Shown one piece after another: positions 16,686 through 25,771 of a DNA stretch of 64,000 nucleotides. The stretch lies in assembly GCF_001183985.1 (NCBI RefSeq), contig NZ_LFZW01000001.1, positions 2,028,863-2,092,862 of the forward strand. The letters are read 5' to 3'. How positions within the stretch are numbered: the first letter of the stretch is position 1; each line of letters opens with the position of its first letter. The notes beneath the pieces were generated by a model that searched no databases, was not told the origin of the DNA, and saw only the letters and a list, made by a program, of their open reading frames with translations. The stretch is from Peribacillus loiseleuriae (GTDB lineage Bacteria > Bacillota > Bacilli > Bacillales > DSM-1321). The position numbers and the translations under genes are program-made.

Positions 16686-16946
16686 CTGAGTGTAAATCGT
16701 GAGGAATTGAAACGGATGATTGATCAAATCTCTGAAAAAGATACTCTTGATGTGTACGATTTCATTTGATATTTAAACAAGAAACGGGAAAAGGATGTCC
16801 TAGATAGGACAGATGTTGAAAAGCTATCTATTGACCAGGATCTTATTCGTCAAATTCAAAGAAGTCGTGAAGATCGCGTGAATGGTCATATTTACAGCAA
16901 AGAACAAGGGCTTGAGTATCTTCATAAAAAATTCGAGGAGTCTTAA
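16686..16946 (+). pseudogene. Antitoxin-like gene with in-frame stop
   Basis: From a CTG that stands where ATG would be expected, the frame reads SVNREELKRMIDQISEKDTL then DVYDFI, a TGA at 16767-16769, and continues in frame YLNKKREKDVLDRTDVEKLS to RVNGHIYSKEQGLEYLHKKF, ending TAA at 16946. Size, charge and position just before a ParE/RelE-like gene match type II antitoxins of Bacillus. The start change and the nonsense codon indicate decay. Confidence 0.6.
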
Positions 16947-16957
16947 GAATTGACAAA

Positions 16958-17143
16958 GTGTACAGTGTTTATTGGCCCCGATATCTGCTAGATGAATTGA
17001 ACAATATACGCGCTTATCCTTCAAATGTTAAGGAAAGAATTTATTTGGATTCGTTTAATCGTTTATCTTATTGCCTGTTCTCACAGCAAGAAAATCCTCA
17101 ATCGCAAATTGGAGGGCTATTGGGTAGACTTGGACTTTATTAA
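16958..17143 (+). pseudogene. ParE/RelE-like toxin, probably truncated
   Basis: GTG 16958, 11 bases after the antitoxin stop, opens a 61-codon frame: VYSVYWPRYLLDELNNIRAY, then PSNVKERIYLDSFNRLSYCL. The beginning resembles short RelE/ParE-family mRNA interferase or gyrase toxins. After about residue 42 the sequence (FSQQENPQSQIGGLLGRLGL) no longer looks like a family C-terminus, so a frameshift has probably removed the catalytic end. The pair is most likely dead. Confidence 0.5.
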
Positions 17144-17274
17144 GTTTTTCAAAATAGGGGTTAAAAAAACGAAAAACCCACTTGACAACTAGAAAGAGTC
17201 AGAATAAAATGATAATAATTTAAAAGGTTCCGAACAAGACATAACGAATTCAATAATAAGCTGATTGGAAAACC

Positions 17275-17314
17275 AAAGGCTTATACTCTTTAAAAGGAGT
17301 ATAAGCCTTTTTTA
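17275..17314 (+). terminator. Rho-independent terminator
   Basis: AAAGGCTTATACTC pairs with GAGTATAAGCCTTT over an eight-base loop, followed by TTTT. Confidence 0.8.
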
Positions 17315-17459
17315 TTTAGAAAGGAGTAGTGATGACCAATGATTTATCCAATAAGTAAGTGTAAGCAACATTGTTGTCTGTCGGTTGATGGATCCCTATT
17401 TTTCGACTTTAAAACCGAGTAATATTATATGATATTAGGAGTATAGGGGAGGTGTTTAT

Positions 17460-17625
17460 ATGCCTTGTAGATCAGGTGAAAGCAAATTTTATTTTATCCA
17501 CTTTAAAGAATATTGAGTATGGTTCTGCCATCATAACCATTCATGACGGCAATATCACGCAAATTGATAAAACGGAAAAGACTCGCTTTGAATCAAAGAG
17601 GTTTACATCAAAAAATCAAAAATGA
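17460..17625 (+). pseudogene. YezD-like (DUF2292) small protein with 5' frameshift
   Basis: Codons 17467-17625 read VDQVKANFILSTLKNIEYGS, then AIITIHDGNITQIDKTEKTR and FESKRF, matching the short YezD/DUF2292 proteins that, as I recall, are often encoded beside sulfate-assimilation genes. The ATG at 17460 has a fine ribosome binding site (AGGGGAGG) but is one base out of frame. A frameshift has therefore occurred in the first codons, or initiation uses a poor GTG. It lies upstream of the sulfate transporter operon. Confidence 0.6.
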
Positions 17626-17630
17626 TAGGT

Positions 17631-17690
17631 AAGAAAAGCGCAAGCACCCTGGTCAGAGACGTAGGGAGCTTGCACTGGACATTTCTCAAA
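17631..17690. repeat. REP-like AAAAGCGCAAGC repeat
   Basis: GAAAAGCGCAAGCACC, GGTCAGAGACGTAGGGAGC and TTGCACTGG form an imperfect hairpin (GCAAGC/GCTTGC). Similar GCG-rich dispersed sequences are familiar from Bacillus intergenic regions; only one copy was seen in this window. Confidence 0.45.
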
Positions 17691-17756
17691 GTTGATATAA
17701 ATTCTAGTGTAAAAAAAGGTCCATTTATTGAAAAAGAATTAGCCGATTAGTCCACT

Positions 17757-17854
17757 GAAGGCTGCTTAATTTTCAGGCGTGCAAAAAACTTGTTGCCCCG
17801 AAACACAGGTAACAACTCTTTTGTTCATTCTGAAAAAATTAAGCAGTCTTTTTT
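17757..17854 (+). promoter_or_regulatory. Structured leader ending in a terminator, before sulfate operon
   Basis: GCTGCTTAATTTTCAG (17761-17776) pairs with CTGAAAAAATTAAGCAG (17830-17846), followed by TCTTTTTT. Inside the long loop a second hairpin is possible (ACTTGTTGCC with GGTAACAACT, one mismatch). The element lies 29 bases before the sulfate-binding protein gene, so it could be an attenuator or riboswitch-like leader, or simply a terminator of the upstream unit. It does not match the SAM (S-box) consensus. Confidence 0.5.
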
Positions 17855-17882
17855 GTTAAAACAAAGGGGGAAATGAAATTAT

Positions 17883-18947
17883 ATGAAAATTATTCACAAA
17901 TATACATTAGTACTCATTCTTTTGGCCGTTATTCTATCCGGCTGCGGCACGACGAGTGGACAAAATTCAAAGAAAGAAACTAGCAGCCGGGAAACGGCAA
18001 AAAAGAAGGATTCTGTTCAATTATTAAATGTATCGTATGACCCAACCCGTGAACTTTATGAAGAGTTTAATAAAGAATTCTCTCAATATTGGAAGGAGAA
18101 AACGGGGCAGGAGGTTACCATTCAGCAATCACATGGTGGTTCGGGGAAACAGGGGAGAGCGGTTATTGATGGACTTGAAGCAGATGTTGTGACCCTGGCA
18201 TTGGCTTATGATATCGATGAAATTGCGGATAAAGGCGGCTTACTTTCAAAAGACTGGCAAAAGAAACTAAAGGATAATTCTACACCATATACGTCAACCA
18301 TTGTTTTTCTTGTCAAAAAGGGGAATCCAAAAGGGATTAAGGATTGGGGCGATTTAACGAAAAAAGGGATATCTGTGATCACGCCAAACCCCAAGACATC
18401 AGGCGGTGCGAGGTGGAATTATTTAGCGGCTTGGGCGTATGCGCAAGAAAAAGACAATGGTGAAGAAGTGAAAACGAAGGACTTTATGAGAAGATTATAT
18501 AAAAATGTCGAAGTGTTAGATTCAGGGGCACGCGGGGCGACAACTACATTTGTGGAACGGGGCATTGGCGATGTGCTGATAGCCTGGGAGAACGAAGCGT
18601 TCTTAACACTTAACGAACTGGGGAAAGACAAGTTTGAAATTGTCGTACCTTCGCTAAGTATCCTAGCGGAACCGCCTGTTGCTGTCGTTGATAAAGTGGT
18701 GGATAAAAAGGGAACAAAAGAAGTTGCCGAAGCCTATTTAAATTATTTATATACAGAGAAGGGGCAGGAGATTGTGGCGAAAAATTACTATCGGCCTCGG
18801 AACCAAGCAATCCTTGAGAAGTATGCAGACGTCTTTCCAAAAATTAATTTAGTAACGATTGATGATTATTTTGGAGGGTGGAAAAAAGCACAGGATGAAC
18901 ACTTTAGTGATGGCGGTACGTTCGATCAAATTTATCAGCCAAAGTAA
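17883..18947 (+). CDS. sbp: Sulfate ABC transporter, sulfate-binding lipoprotein
   Basis: A 354-aa extracytoplasmic substrate-binding protein. The signal peptide ends in the lipobox LSGC with Cys21, so it is membrane-anchored. The mature part shows the sulfate/thiosulfate-binding protein landmarks ([73 protein letters not shown]). It captures sulfate or thiosulfate and delivers it to the two permeases encoded next. The gene follows a structured leader and opens the operon; ATG follows a GGGGGAAATGAAATT site. Confidence 0.92.
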   Translation: MKIIHKYTLVLILLAVILSGCGTTSGQNSKKETSSRETAKKKDSVQLLNVSYDPTRELYEEFNKEFSQYWKEKTGQEVTIQQSHGGSGKQGRAVIDGLEADVVTLALAYDIDEIADKGGLLSKDWQKKLKDNSTPYTSTIVFLVKKGNPKGIKDWGDLTKKGISVITPNPKTSGGARWNYLAAWAYAQEKDNGEEVKTKDFMRRLYKNVEVLDSGARGATTTFVERGIGDVLIAWENEAFLTLNELGKDKFEIVVPSLSILAEPPVAVVDKVVDKKGTKEVAEAYLNYLYTEKGQEIVAKNYYRPRNQAILEKYADVFPKINLVTIDDYFGGWKKAQDEHFSDGGTFDQIYQPK

Positions 18948-19017
18948 GTTTCTTTAACCAAAATCGGGGCCTCCCCATAAAGGGCCCCAAGTATTTTTTA
19001 CGGAAGGGGTCAACCTC

Positions 19018-19851
19018 ATGGCTCGTTTACAAAGCATGAAAATGAAAAGAGTGGGTGTACTACCTGGATTCGGGCTTTCGCTTGGGTTCACCATGTTTTA
19101 TATAAGTCTCCTCGTGATTTTGCCATTATCAATGGTTTTTATTAATACCGTTTCGGTGGAATGGGCAAAAATCTGGCAGACTATTTCTGACCCGCGTGTG
19201 ATGGCCTCTTACAAGCTAAGCATTGGTGCATCATTAACAGCAGCATGCATCAATGTGGTTTTCGGGGTGTTAATTGCCTGGATGTTGGTTCGTTATCGGT
19301 TTCCAGGGGCAAGAATCGTGGATGGTCTCGTGGATTTACCCTTTGCTTTGCCCACGGCGATTGCTGGAATCGCCTTAACAACCTTGTATACGAAGAATGG
19401 TTGGCTCGGTCAATTTTTGAGTTTTAAAGTGGCGTTCACGCCGCTTGGGATTATCATGGCTTTAACCTTTATCGGATTACCGTTTGTTGTTCGAACAGTG
19501 CAGCCTGTTTTACAGAACTTGGATCAAGAAATGGAAGAAGCTTCAGCGAGCTTGGGGGCAAACCGACTCCAGACCTTTGTAAAAGTCATTTTCCCAGAAT
19601 TATTGCCTGCGGCGCTAACTGGGTTCGCACTAGCATTTGCGAGAGCCCTAGGTGAGTATGGGTCCGTGGTGTTTATTGCCGGGAATATGCCGATGCGGAC
19701 GGAAATTACCCCACTGTTGATTATGACGAAACTTGAACAATATGATTATGCCGGGGCGACAGCCATTGCCGCCGTTATGCTTATTTTTTCGTTTATTCTC
19801 TTATTGATTATCAATCTATTACAATGGCGGACAAATCGCAAATTTATATAA
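19018..19851 (+). CDS. cysT: Sulfate ABC transporter permease CysT
   Basis: A 277-aa inner-membrane permease of the CysTW type with about six membrane helices. The EAA loop that docks with the ATPase is seen in [20 protein letters not shown], and the C-terminal family motif in [18 protein letters not shown]. It pairs with CysW to form the sulfate channel. It lies 70 bases after the binding-protein gene and 13 bases before cysW, within one operon. ATG follows GGAAGGGGTCAACCTC. Confidence 0.92.
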   Translation: MARLQSMKMKRVGVLPGFGLSLGFTMFYISLLVILPLSMVFINTVSVEWAKIWQTISDPRVMASYKLSIGASLTAACINVVFGVLIAWMLVRYRFPGARIVDGLVDLPFALPTAIAGIALTTLYTKNGWLGQFLSFKVAFTPLGIIMALTFIGLPFVVRTVQPVLQNLDQEMEEASASLGANRLQTFVKVIFPELLPAALTGFALAFARALGEYGSVVFIAGNMPMRTEITPLLIMTKLEQYDYAGATAIAAVMLIFSFILLLIINLLQWRTNRKFI

Positions 19852-19864
19852 AAGGAGGGAAGAA

Positions 19865-20755
19865 ATGATGGCGGGACATGTTTCCATACAATATCCTCAT
19901 TCCCCGGTAAACAGAACGATGAAAGAATCGGAACCTCGTTTGGTGAAGTGGCTCCTTATCACAGCGGCTCTTGGATTTTTATGTTTGTTTTTGGTTTTGC
20001 CGCTCGTTGCCATTTTTATCAAAGCATTTGAAAAAGGAAGTGCAGTGTTTTCCGCTGCAATCAGCAGTCCTGATGCCTTATCCGCGATTAGGTTAACGGT
20101 GTTAGTTGCTTTGATAACGGTACCACTAAATGCCATCTTTGGAGTGGCTGCTGCCTGGGCGGTAACGAAGTTCAATTTTAAAGGAAAAAGCTTACTCATT
20201 ACGATTATTGATTTGCCCTTTGCCGTTTCGCCTGTGATCGCGGGATTAGTGTTTGTGTTATTATTTAGCAGCCATGGTATATTTGGCCCTTGGCTGCAGG
20301 CGCATAATATAAAAATTATCTTTGAGGTGCCGGGAATTGTTCTGGCAACCTTGTTAATCACGCTTCCTTTTGTGGCTAGGGAATTAATTCCGTTGATGCA
20401 GACACAAGGGACGGCCGATGAAGAAGCCTCTATGACGTTAGGGGCAAGCGGTTGGAAGACGTTTTTATTGGTGACTCTTCCAAATATTAAGTGGGGCTTA
20501 TTATATGGCATTATTTTGTGTACTGCCCGCGCAATCGGGGAATTTGGTGCTGTATCCGTTGTGTCCGGGCATATTCGCGGCGTAACCAATACAATGCCGC
20601 TTCATATTGAAATTTTATACAATGAATATCAATTTTCAGCAGCCTTTGCGGTTGCTTCCTTAATGTCGCTATTCGCCATTTTCACCTTGGTTGTGAAGAA
20701 TCTGATTGAATGGAAAGCGAAAAAATCCATGGTATCTGAAGAAGGAGGTTTCTAG
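19865..20755 (+). CDS. cysW: Sulfate ABC transporter permease CysW
   Basis: A 296-aa permease, partner of CysT. Six or so membrane helices are followed by the EAA motif ([20 protein letters not shown]) and the family motif [22 protein letters not shown] follows AAAGGAGGGAAGAA; a second ATG comes next, so the start is uncertain by one codon. The stop codon overlaps the ribosome binding region of cysA. Confidence 0.92.
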   Translation: MMAGHVSIQYPHSPVNRTMKESEPRLVKWLLITAALGFLCLFLVLPLVAIFIKAFEKGSAVFSAAISSPDALSAIRLTVLVALITVPLNAIFGVAAAWAVTKFNFKGKSLLITIIDLPFAVSPVIAGLVFVLLFSSHGIFGPWLQAHNIKIIFEVPGIVLATLLITLPFVARELIPLMQTQGTADEEASMTLGASGWKTFLLVTLPNIKWGLLYGIILCTARAIGEFGAVSVVSGHIRGVTNTMPLHIEILYNEYQFSAAFAVASLMSLFAIFTLVVKNLIEWKAKKSMVSEEGGF

Positions 20756-20756
20756 G

Positions 20757-21827
20757 ATGAGTATTCAAATCAGAAATATTTCAAAATCGTTCGGGACTTT
20801 TAGAGCCCTTGATCAAATTAATATCGATATTCAAACGGGTGAGCTAATTGCGCTTCTTGGTCCTTCTGGTTCAGGGAAGACTTCCCTCCTAAGGATTATC
20901 GCGGGATTAGAAGCGGCAAATCAGGGAGCTATCCTGTTTGGTGATGAAGATATAACCCATGTCAGTACAAAAGAACGGAAAGTGGGATTTGTGTTCCAAC
21001 ATTATGCATTATTCCGCCACATGACTGTGTTTGATAATATCGCTTATGGGTTAAGAGTACGTCCGCGAAAAAGCAGACCAAGCAAACCGGAGATAGAAAA
21101 GAAGGTAAAGGAATTGATAAAATTGGTAAAATTAGAGGCGTTTTCCAATCGTTATCCTTCCCATTTGTCTGGTGGACAGCGCCAGCGTGTGGCCTTAGCG
21201 AGAGCTTTGGCCGTGGAGCCCAAAGTTCTTTTGTTAGATGAACCTTTCGGTGCATTAGATGCAAAGGTACGGAAGGATCTGCGCCGCTGGTTAAGAAAGC
21301 TCCATAATGATTATCAGATTACGAGTATATTTGTAACGCATGATCAGGAGGAAGCGCTCGATGTTGCGGACCGAATCGTGGTTATGAATGAAGGAAAGGT
21401 TGAGCAGATTGGCACCCCGGAAGAAGTGTATGATTATCCCAATAGTCCATTTGTTTATCACTTCTTAGGCAATGTCAATTTGTTTAAAGGACGTCTTCAT
21501 AACGGGAAATTACGGCAAGGTCATTTTGAAGTTGATGCACCTGAATTTTTAGGAGCCGAGAATACAGAAGCCGTAGGATATGTCCGGCCGCATGATATCA
21601 ACATCGAAAGAGAAAAGAGTCCGGATGCCGTTGCTGCAACAGTTATATATATTCATATGATTGGGGCGGTCGTCCAACTTGAACTCATTCGAACAGACAC
21701 AGGAGATGTTTTAGAAGCAGAATTAACAAAAGAACATTTTCGAAGCCTCAATTTAATAACAGGTGTGGAAGTCTATGTCAAACCAAAACAATTAAAAGTG
21801 TTTATTCCAGAGGATTATTCCATTTAG
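20757..21827 (+). CDS. cysA: Sulfate ABC transporter ATP-binding protein CysA
   Basis: A 356-aa ATPase. Walker [11 protein letters not shown]-loop [11 protein letters not shown], signature [15 protein letters not shown], Walker [13 protein letters not shown] and H-loop [10 protein letters not shown] are all present, and a C-terminal TOBE-like regulatory domain starts near residue 240 ([10 protein letters not shown] ... [12 protein letters not shown]). The ATG at 20757 is chosen because GAAGGAGGTTTCTAGG gives it an ideal ribosome binding site, whereas an upstream in-frame ATG lies inside cysW. It drives sulfate import through CysTW. Confidence 0.93.
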   Translation: MSIQIRNISKSFGTFRALDQINIDIQTGELIALLGPSGSGKTSLLRIIAGLEAANQGAILFGDEDITHVSTKERKVGFVFQHYALFRHMTVFDNIAYGLRVRPRKSRPSKPEIEKKVKELIKLVKLEAFSNRYPSHLSGGQRQRVALARALAVEPKVLLLDEPFGALDAKVRKDLRRWLRKLHNDYQITSIFVTHDQEEALDVADRIVVMNEGKVEQIGTPEEVYDYPNSPFVYHFLGNVNLFKGRLHNGKLRQGHFEVDAPEFLGAENTEAVGYVRPHDINIEREKSPDAVAATVIYIHMIGAVVQLELIRTDTGDVLEAELTKEHFRSLNLITGVEVYVKPKQLKVFIPEDYSI

Positions 21828-21868
21828 ACATCATGAACATGCAAATGAAGCCTTACTTCAAAATAAAG

Positions 21869-22158
21869 TGTACCCTTTGTAAAGGACATTAAAAAAAAAG
21901 CTAGGCAACTTGAAGGAGGTGCTGTCTGTATTTTGCAGGCGGCATCTTTTTTAGGTTCCATTGTCCTCGATAATGATTGTAATAGGTCATATAACTTTTC
22001 ACTTCGCGTTTCACATCTTTTAATGTCTCACATTTTTTCAAATCTGTTTCATCTTTAAATTGGCCAAAGAATGATTCTTGTGGGGCATTATCCCAACAGT
22101 TTCCACGACGTGACATGGATTGTCCTAATTTCATTTTCTTCACCAACTTTTGAAACTG
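21869..22158 (-). pseudogene. IS3-family transposase OrfB, 3' remnant with terminal repeat
   Basis: On the minus strand the frame reads KKMKLGQSMSRRGNCWDNAP, then QESFFGQFKDETDLKKCETL, ending KYRQHLLQVA at 21901. This is the C-terminal part of an IS3 OrfB with the catalytic Glu (PQESFFG). The terminal repeat begins at 21869 (TGTACCCTTTGTAAAGGACA) and matches the one ending at 16353. The 5' side is cut at about 22158, fused to the TIMP-like remnant. Confidence 0.8.
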
Positions 22159-22159
22159 A

Positions 22160-22463
22160 TTTTACTTGGGGTTATAACTTTGAAAAGGGAAAAAAATATC
22201 TTATTTATCTTAACGAAGAGAATGGGATATATACTAACAGTCCATGTAGTCCTGTTAGTATGGTAAATTCAAGTAGTGAGTATGAGAAACTGCTTGGAGA
22301 GGGTTTAAAGCCGAAAGAAAAGGTTAATTTAGGTTATAAGATGTGGTTTATGTTTGATAAGGATTTAGACCTTGTATTTACCTTATTACTAATGGTAATT
22401 TCCATAATCTTAATTTGGAAATGGTACATAAAAAGATTAAAGTCAAAGAACAAAAAAGATTAA
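22160..22463 (+). pseudogene. TIMP-like (NTR-fold) membrane protein, 5' truncated
   Basis: The frame from about 22160 gives DFTWGYNFEKGKKYLIYLNE, ENGIYTNSPCSPVSMVNSSS, and EYEKLLGEGLKP, which resembles the second half of Bacillus TIMP/netrin-like domain proteins (a cysteine in a TxxC context after a YLIY strand). A C-terminal membrane helix (LVFTLLLMVISIILIWKWYI) and a lysine-rich tail follow. The signal peptide and first half are replaced by the IS3 remnant, so the product is missing. Codons before 22160 in this frame are antisense IS sequence. Confidence 0.6.
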
Positions 22464-22510
22464 TTTTCCAAACCAGCTAATAGAAGCTGATATGTTATTC
22501 CGTACGTAAA

Positions 22511-22650
22511 AGAGCGCTTTAATTGAACAAGCAGCTAAAAGGATCTTCCAACCGAAGATTCTTTTTCAGTACCTATAAGGGTGATTATGTAAACCCTTCT
22601 TGATATAAAATAAGAGGAGCTTTTTTATCTAGCTTATTAAGCTAATGGTT
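22511..22650. repeat. Dispersed repeat mosaic (GGATCTTCC hairpin copy)
   Basis: GAGCGCTTTAATTGAACAAGC, the hairpin AAAGGATCTTCC/GAAGATTCTTTTT, GGGTGATTATGTAAACCCTT, then a second hairpin ending GAGGAGCTTTTTT and AGCTTATTAAGCTAATGG. It parallels 7547-7680 module by module. Confidence 0.7.
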
Positions 22651-22714
22651 GAAATCAGTTCAAGAAGATGCAAAGGGAATATATTCAATTAGAATTTAAT
22701 GAGGGTGGTAGTTT

Positions 22715-23155
22715 ATGAAATTACCTAACGGTATAACTGGCTTTTATGAACAACAATGCGAACCTCCAAAAATTGATGGAAAACAATTTAAACAGTTATG
22801 TTTCAGTATCATAAAAAATAACGGAGGAACGGTTTTAGAATTTAAAGCACCAACAGAAGAAACAAATTTCTTTGATGTGGAAGTTAATGTTTTTAATAAA
22901 CATTTTCATATACTGCTGAATGCACATTATCCTTTACTAACTTTTGCTTCTGTTGTTAATTTCGGAGAAATTAATTTTATTGATGAACCTCATTTATATA
23001 AAGAATTTAGCCCTTTTTATAGTGTTTTGGGTACTAAGGAGCTGAACGAACCATTTTTTCAAAAAGACAATGAATTTAATAATGCTGAATTGAAACAAAT
23101 AGCCTATTGGAAACCCGAAAGAATTGGAGATGTAATCTTTAATTATTGGGATTAA
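22715..23155 (+). CDS. Hypothetical Bacillus protein, 146 aa
   Basis: A conserved-looking cytoplasmic protein of unknown function; I recall similar uncharacterised proteins in Bacillus beginning MKLPNGITGFY. It has no signal peptide or membrane helix. The central segment alternates hydrophobic strands (FFDVEVNVFNKHFHILLNAH, YPLLTFASVVNFGEINFIDE) and it ends with a conserved-looking ELKQIAYWKPERIGDVIFNYW. ATG follows GAGGGTGGTAG. It is an isolated gene between repeats, so it could be an orphan immunity-type gene, without proof. Confidence 0.75.
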   Translation: MKLPNGITGFYEQQCEPPKIDGKQFKQLCFSIIKNNGGTVLEFKAPTEETNFFDVEVNVFNKHFHILLNAHYPLLTFASVVNFGEINFIDEPHLYKEFSPFYSVLGTKELNEPFFQKDNEFNNAELKQIAYWKPERIGDVIFNYWD

Positions 23156-23216
23156 GTCTATTTAAAGCAAACGTCCTTGTTGAACTAACGGGTGATTTCG
23201 TATTATAAGGTCGACC

Positions 23217-23244
23217 AGTAAAGATTACTGGTTGACCTTTTTTT
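23217..23244 (+). terminator. Hairpin AAGGTCGACCAGTAA/TTACTGGTTGACC with T run
   Basis: A near-perfect stem with three-base loop followed by seven T residues. It follows GTTGAACTAACGGGTG, an end motif of the dispersed repeats. Confidence 0.8.
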
Positions 23245-23253
23245 AATAGAATC

Positions 23254-23442
23254 TATTATATCAGTAGCCAGGGTAGGACGTACGGGTGCGTGGGACATGA
23301 TCCCGTGAACTAAACTGTCCGCCCCCTACTTGTAGAAACATGTTTGAGGCTAGTTGGGACGTAGATCTCGTATAACAAGCGAAGCTATGACACTACATGG
23401 AGGACTGGGGGTACTGGTTAGTACGTAGAGGAGGAAAAAACG
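23254..23442 (+). ncRNA. IS110 left non-coding end, candidate bridge RNA
   Basis: The roughly 190 bases before the IS110 transposase start are gene-free, unusually G-rich for this window and contain short hairpins (for example GGGACATGATCCC). In IS110-group elements the non-coding left end is transcribed into a bridge RNA that pairs with target and donor DNA. The position fits; the folded structure and loop guides were not verified, and the exact left end of the element is not fixed. Confidence 0.45.
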
Positions 23443-24629
23443 ATGAATCCAGTAGTTGGTCTGGATGTGGCAAAGGGAGAGAGCCAAGTTCAGGCATTTT
23501 TAAATAAATCAAAACCGTATGGGAAGAGCTTTTCAATAAAGCATACTAGAGAGGAATTAGATCATTTTATCGGATTTTTAAAAGAGATCGAAGAATGCCT
23601 ATGATCAATTTAGAATCTACAGGGCATTACCATACGCCCGTTATTCAATACTTGGAGGAACAAGGGGTTCTATATATCTTACTAAATCCCATTATTTCTT
23701 ATCAGGCAAAGAAGTCTAGTTTACGAAAGGTAAAAACAGACTCAATCGATGCGTACCAGTTGTGTGTGCTGTATTACAAAGAGGATTTTGAACCTCATAA
23801 AATTAGAGGAATTAAGCTTTTAGACCTTCGGAATTTGTCAAGGCAACAGGAAATCGTAACGAATATGTATGTGGAAGCTAAACTTCAGTTTCATACTATT
23901 TTAGATCAAGTGTTTCCTGAATACCGAAAAGTTTTTGGCGATTTATTTTCAAAGGTTTCATTATTGATGTTAAAAGAATACCCTACTTCAGAGACGGTAT
24001 TAACAGTCGGGGAAAATAAACTAGCAGAGAGTGTAATGGAGTTCTGTCCTAGCCGATCTGGTCAATGGGCATGGGAAAAGGCCAAAAAAATAATGGATTC
24101 CGCATCTCGAAATCCATTTCGAACAAGCGTGTATCAAAGTCACTTAATTAATCTGCGTATGTATATGGAGTCGCTTTTTCATTACCAGGGACACCTTTCT
24201 GATTTGGAAGATCGTATAGTTGCCCTGGCAAATGAAATGGAAGAATATAAGATGATCCAATCGATTCCTGGTATAGGAGAAAAAATCGCAGCCACGATGA
24301 TCTCTGAGATTGGTGAAATCGATCGGTTTAATCATCCGAAAAACTCGGCCTACGCTGGATTCGGCCCTAGTGTTCACTCATCAGGTAAGTTTACGGCAAC
24401 CATTAATCGTATTACAAAAAGGGGTTCGAGTAGACTACGTCAATCCCTGTATCTTGCCGTTTTATGCGGGATAAGGAGTTCAAGAAACAAAAAGCTTAAA
24501 GCGTTCTATGATAAGAAAAAGTCAGAAGGAAAGCCAGCCAAAGTGGCAATCGTTGCCTGTATGAATAAACTTCTTCATTGGATTTACGCTTTATTAAAGA
24601 GAAAAGAAATGTTCCTAGATTTAACCTAA
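23443..24629 (+). pseudogene. IS110-family transposase with one frameshift
   Basis: The frame opens at ATG 23443 after GAGGAGGAAAAAACG with MNPVVGLDVAKGESQVQAFL, including the first catalytic Asp of the DEDD RuvC-like domain. It is broken near 23590, then resumes in another frame as PMINLESTGHYHTPVIQYLE (catalytic Glu), KTDSIDAYQL (catalytic Asp pair region) and the C-terminal transposase_20 domain SIPGIGEKIAATMISEIGEI with the serine-containing FGPSVHSSGKF. About 395 codons in all, the usual length. One base change would restore it, so it is a recent loss or a sequencing error. Confidence 0.85.
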
Positions 24630-24762
24630 TTAACGGTTTTGTGAAACGGAGAAGAATCCTTCCAAAAGGGCTTTGGAGGGCTATTTGTCATGACCAAAAA
24701 TAGTATATCATAAGGGAAATGAAAATTTTAGAGAAAGATATTGACATCCTATTAGCTGGTTT

Positions 24763-24862
24763 AATTCAACAACGCGATCACCAAATTGGTGGTCTTTTCA
24801 ATGTACGAAAATATACAAAATCATACATTTGAAAAAAACTTCTTCAACTAATAAAGCAGGAT
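24763..24862. repeat. Dispersed repeat with GATCACCAAATTGGTGGTC hairpin
   Basis: TTTAATTCAACAACGCG, the hairpin, TCAATGTACGAAAATATAC, AAAATCATACATTTG and CTTCAACTAATAAAGCAGG follow the same order as 372-478. Confidence 0.75.
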
Positions 24863-24962
24863 TGTTGAATAGGTGCCTGCCGATTTTTTAAAAAATACCA
24901 TTATATGCTGAAATACAATGAAACGACGCGAGGTTTGTTACAAAGTTTAGGAGGTAACACTA

Positions 24963-25566
24963 ATGAAACGAATGCCATTTGAACGTCCAACTGACTATTA
25001 TGATGAACGTATATTTTCAATTGATGAACAAATTTGTTCTTTGTTGAAACAACGTAAAGAACTGTCTAACAACAATCCAGGTTTTCCACCTCTGGAAAAT
25101 ATCTCTCATTGGGCTGAAAAGTTCGGTCTGCATGAGGATTTATTAAGGTTATTATTTGGAGAACTGAGAAATGATGAAGAATTTCGGCCTCGTGTTGAAC
25201 CTACTGGATTTCAAAGAAATTTACCAATCTTAAAGTTAGTTGAAAAAGGAAAATATTTATATTCGGTACCATGTATTCGTCAATATGAAAATGCCAGCGT
25301 TGTAAATTTAGATATCCATTGGGATGCCACAAACGATTCTCATGGTGACACTTCTTGGTATAGATTTCTTGAATTATTTGTAGGAGATTATTATGATTGT
25401 CGAGTTACTGGAGGTGGTGGTTCAGAAGGGCATATCACCTACAATTTCATTGTGTCTCCCACCTTTACCAGACGATATATCAGGGTTTGACTTAGTTTTT
25501 AAAGAATTTAGTACCCCTTTTAAAAACAAACCGACTGGTCTTGAAATCGCAATGCATTTGGAATAA
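24963..25566 (+). pseudogene. Hypothetical protein with C-terminal frameshift
   Basis: The frame from ATG 24963 (after TTAGGAGGTAACACTA) encodes an N-terminal helix reminiscent of chorismate-mutase-like segments (IFSIDEQICSLLKQRKELSN), then WAEKFGLHEDLLRLLFGELR and a beta-rich domain up to GHITYNFIVS near 25455. In the next frame a sensible C-terminus follows at once (LPPLPDDISGFDLVFKEFST, PFKNKPTGLEIAMHLE, stop at 25566). The natural product is therefore about 200 aa and the copy here carries a one-base shift. Function is unknown. Another orphan gene between repeats. Confidence 0.65.
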
Positions 25567-25747
25567 ATTTCATTAACGGGTGCTATAGCGAAAGAAAAAT
25601 TTGCATAAAACACCCCTTTTTTATGCAGCTACCAAGCTTCTTCAGAAGCCGATAATGTTGATTCATCAACCATGTGTAAAATCATGTATAAACGATAAAA
25701 ATGAACAATTCGGAACCCCTTGAGCATCAGGGGGTTCCGAATTGTTC
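25565..25747. repeat. Dispersed repeat; unoccupied version of an intron target
   Basis: TAACGGGTGCTATAGCGAAAG runs straight into TTTGCATAAAACACCCC, whereas at 13701-14420 the same flanks are separated by the group II intron. The copy ends with a long hairpin at 25704-25747 (AACAATTCGGAACCCC with GGGGTTCCGAATTGTT), which can terminate the efflux gene on the minus strand. Confidence 0.75.
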
Positions 25748-25771
25748 CACAGACGCCTCGTGTCTTTCTAA

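Noticed and set aside
17640-17880. SAM (S-box) riboswitch before the sulfate operon
   Set aside because: The conserved core motifs of the S-box were not found; only a nested hairpin terminator is present.
19897-20589. 230-codon minus-strand frame opposite cysW
   Set aside because: It is the antisense of a conserved permease gene, without own motifs or ribosome binding site.
22071-22158. Apparent N-terminus of the frame at 22071-22463
   Set aside because: These codons are antisense to the IS3 OrfB remnant; only the part after about 22160 resembles a real (TIMP-like) protein.
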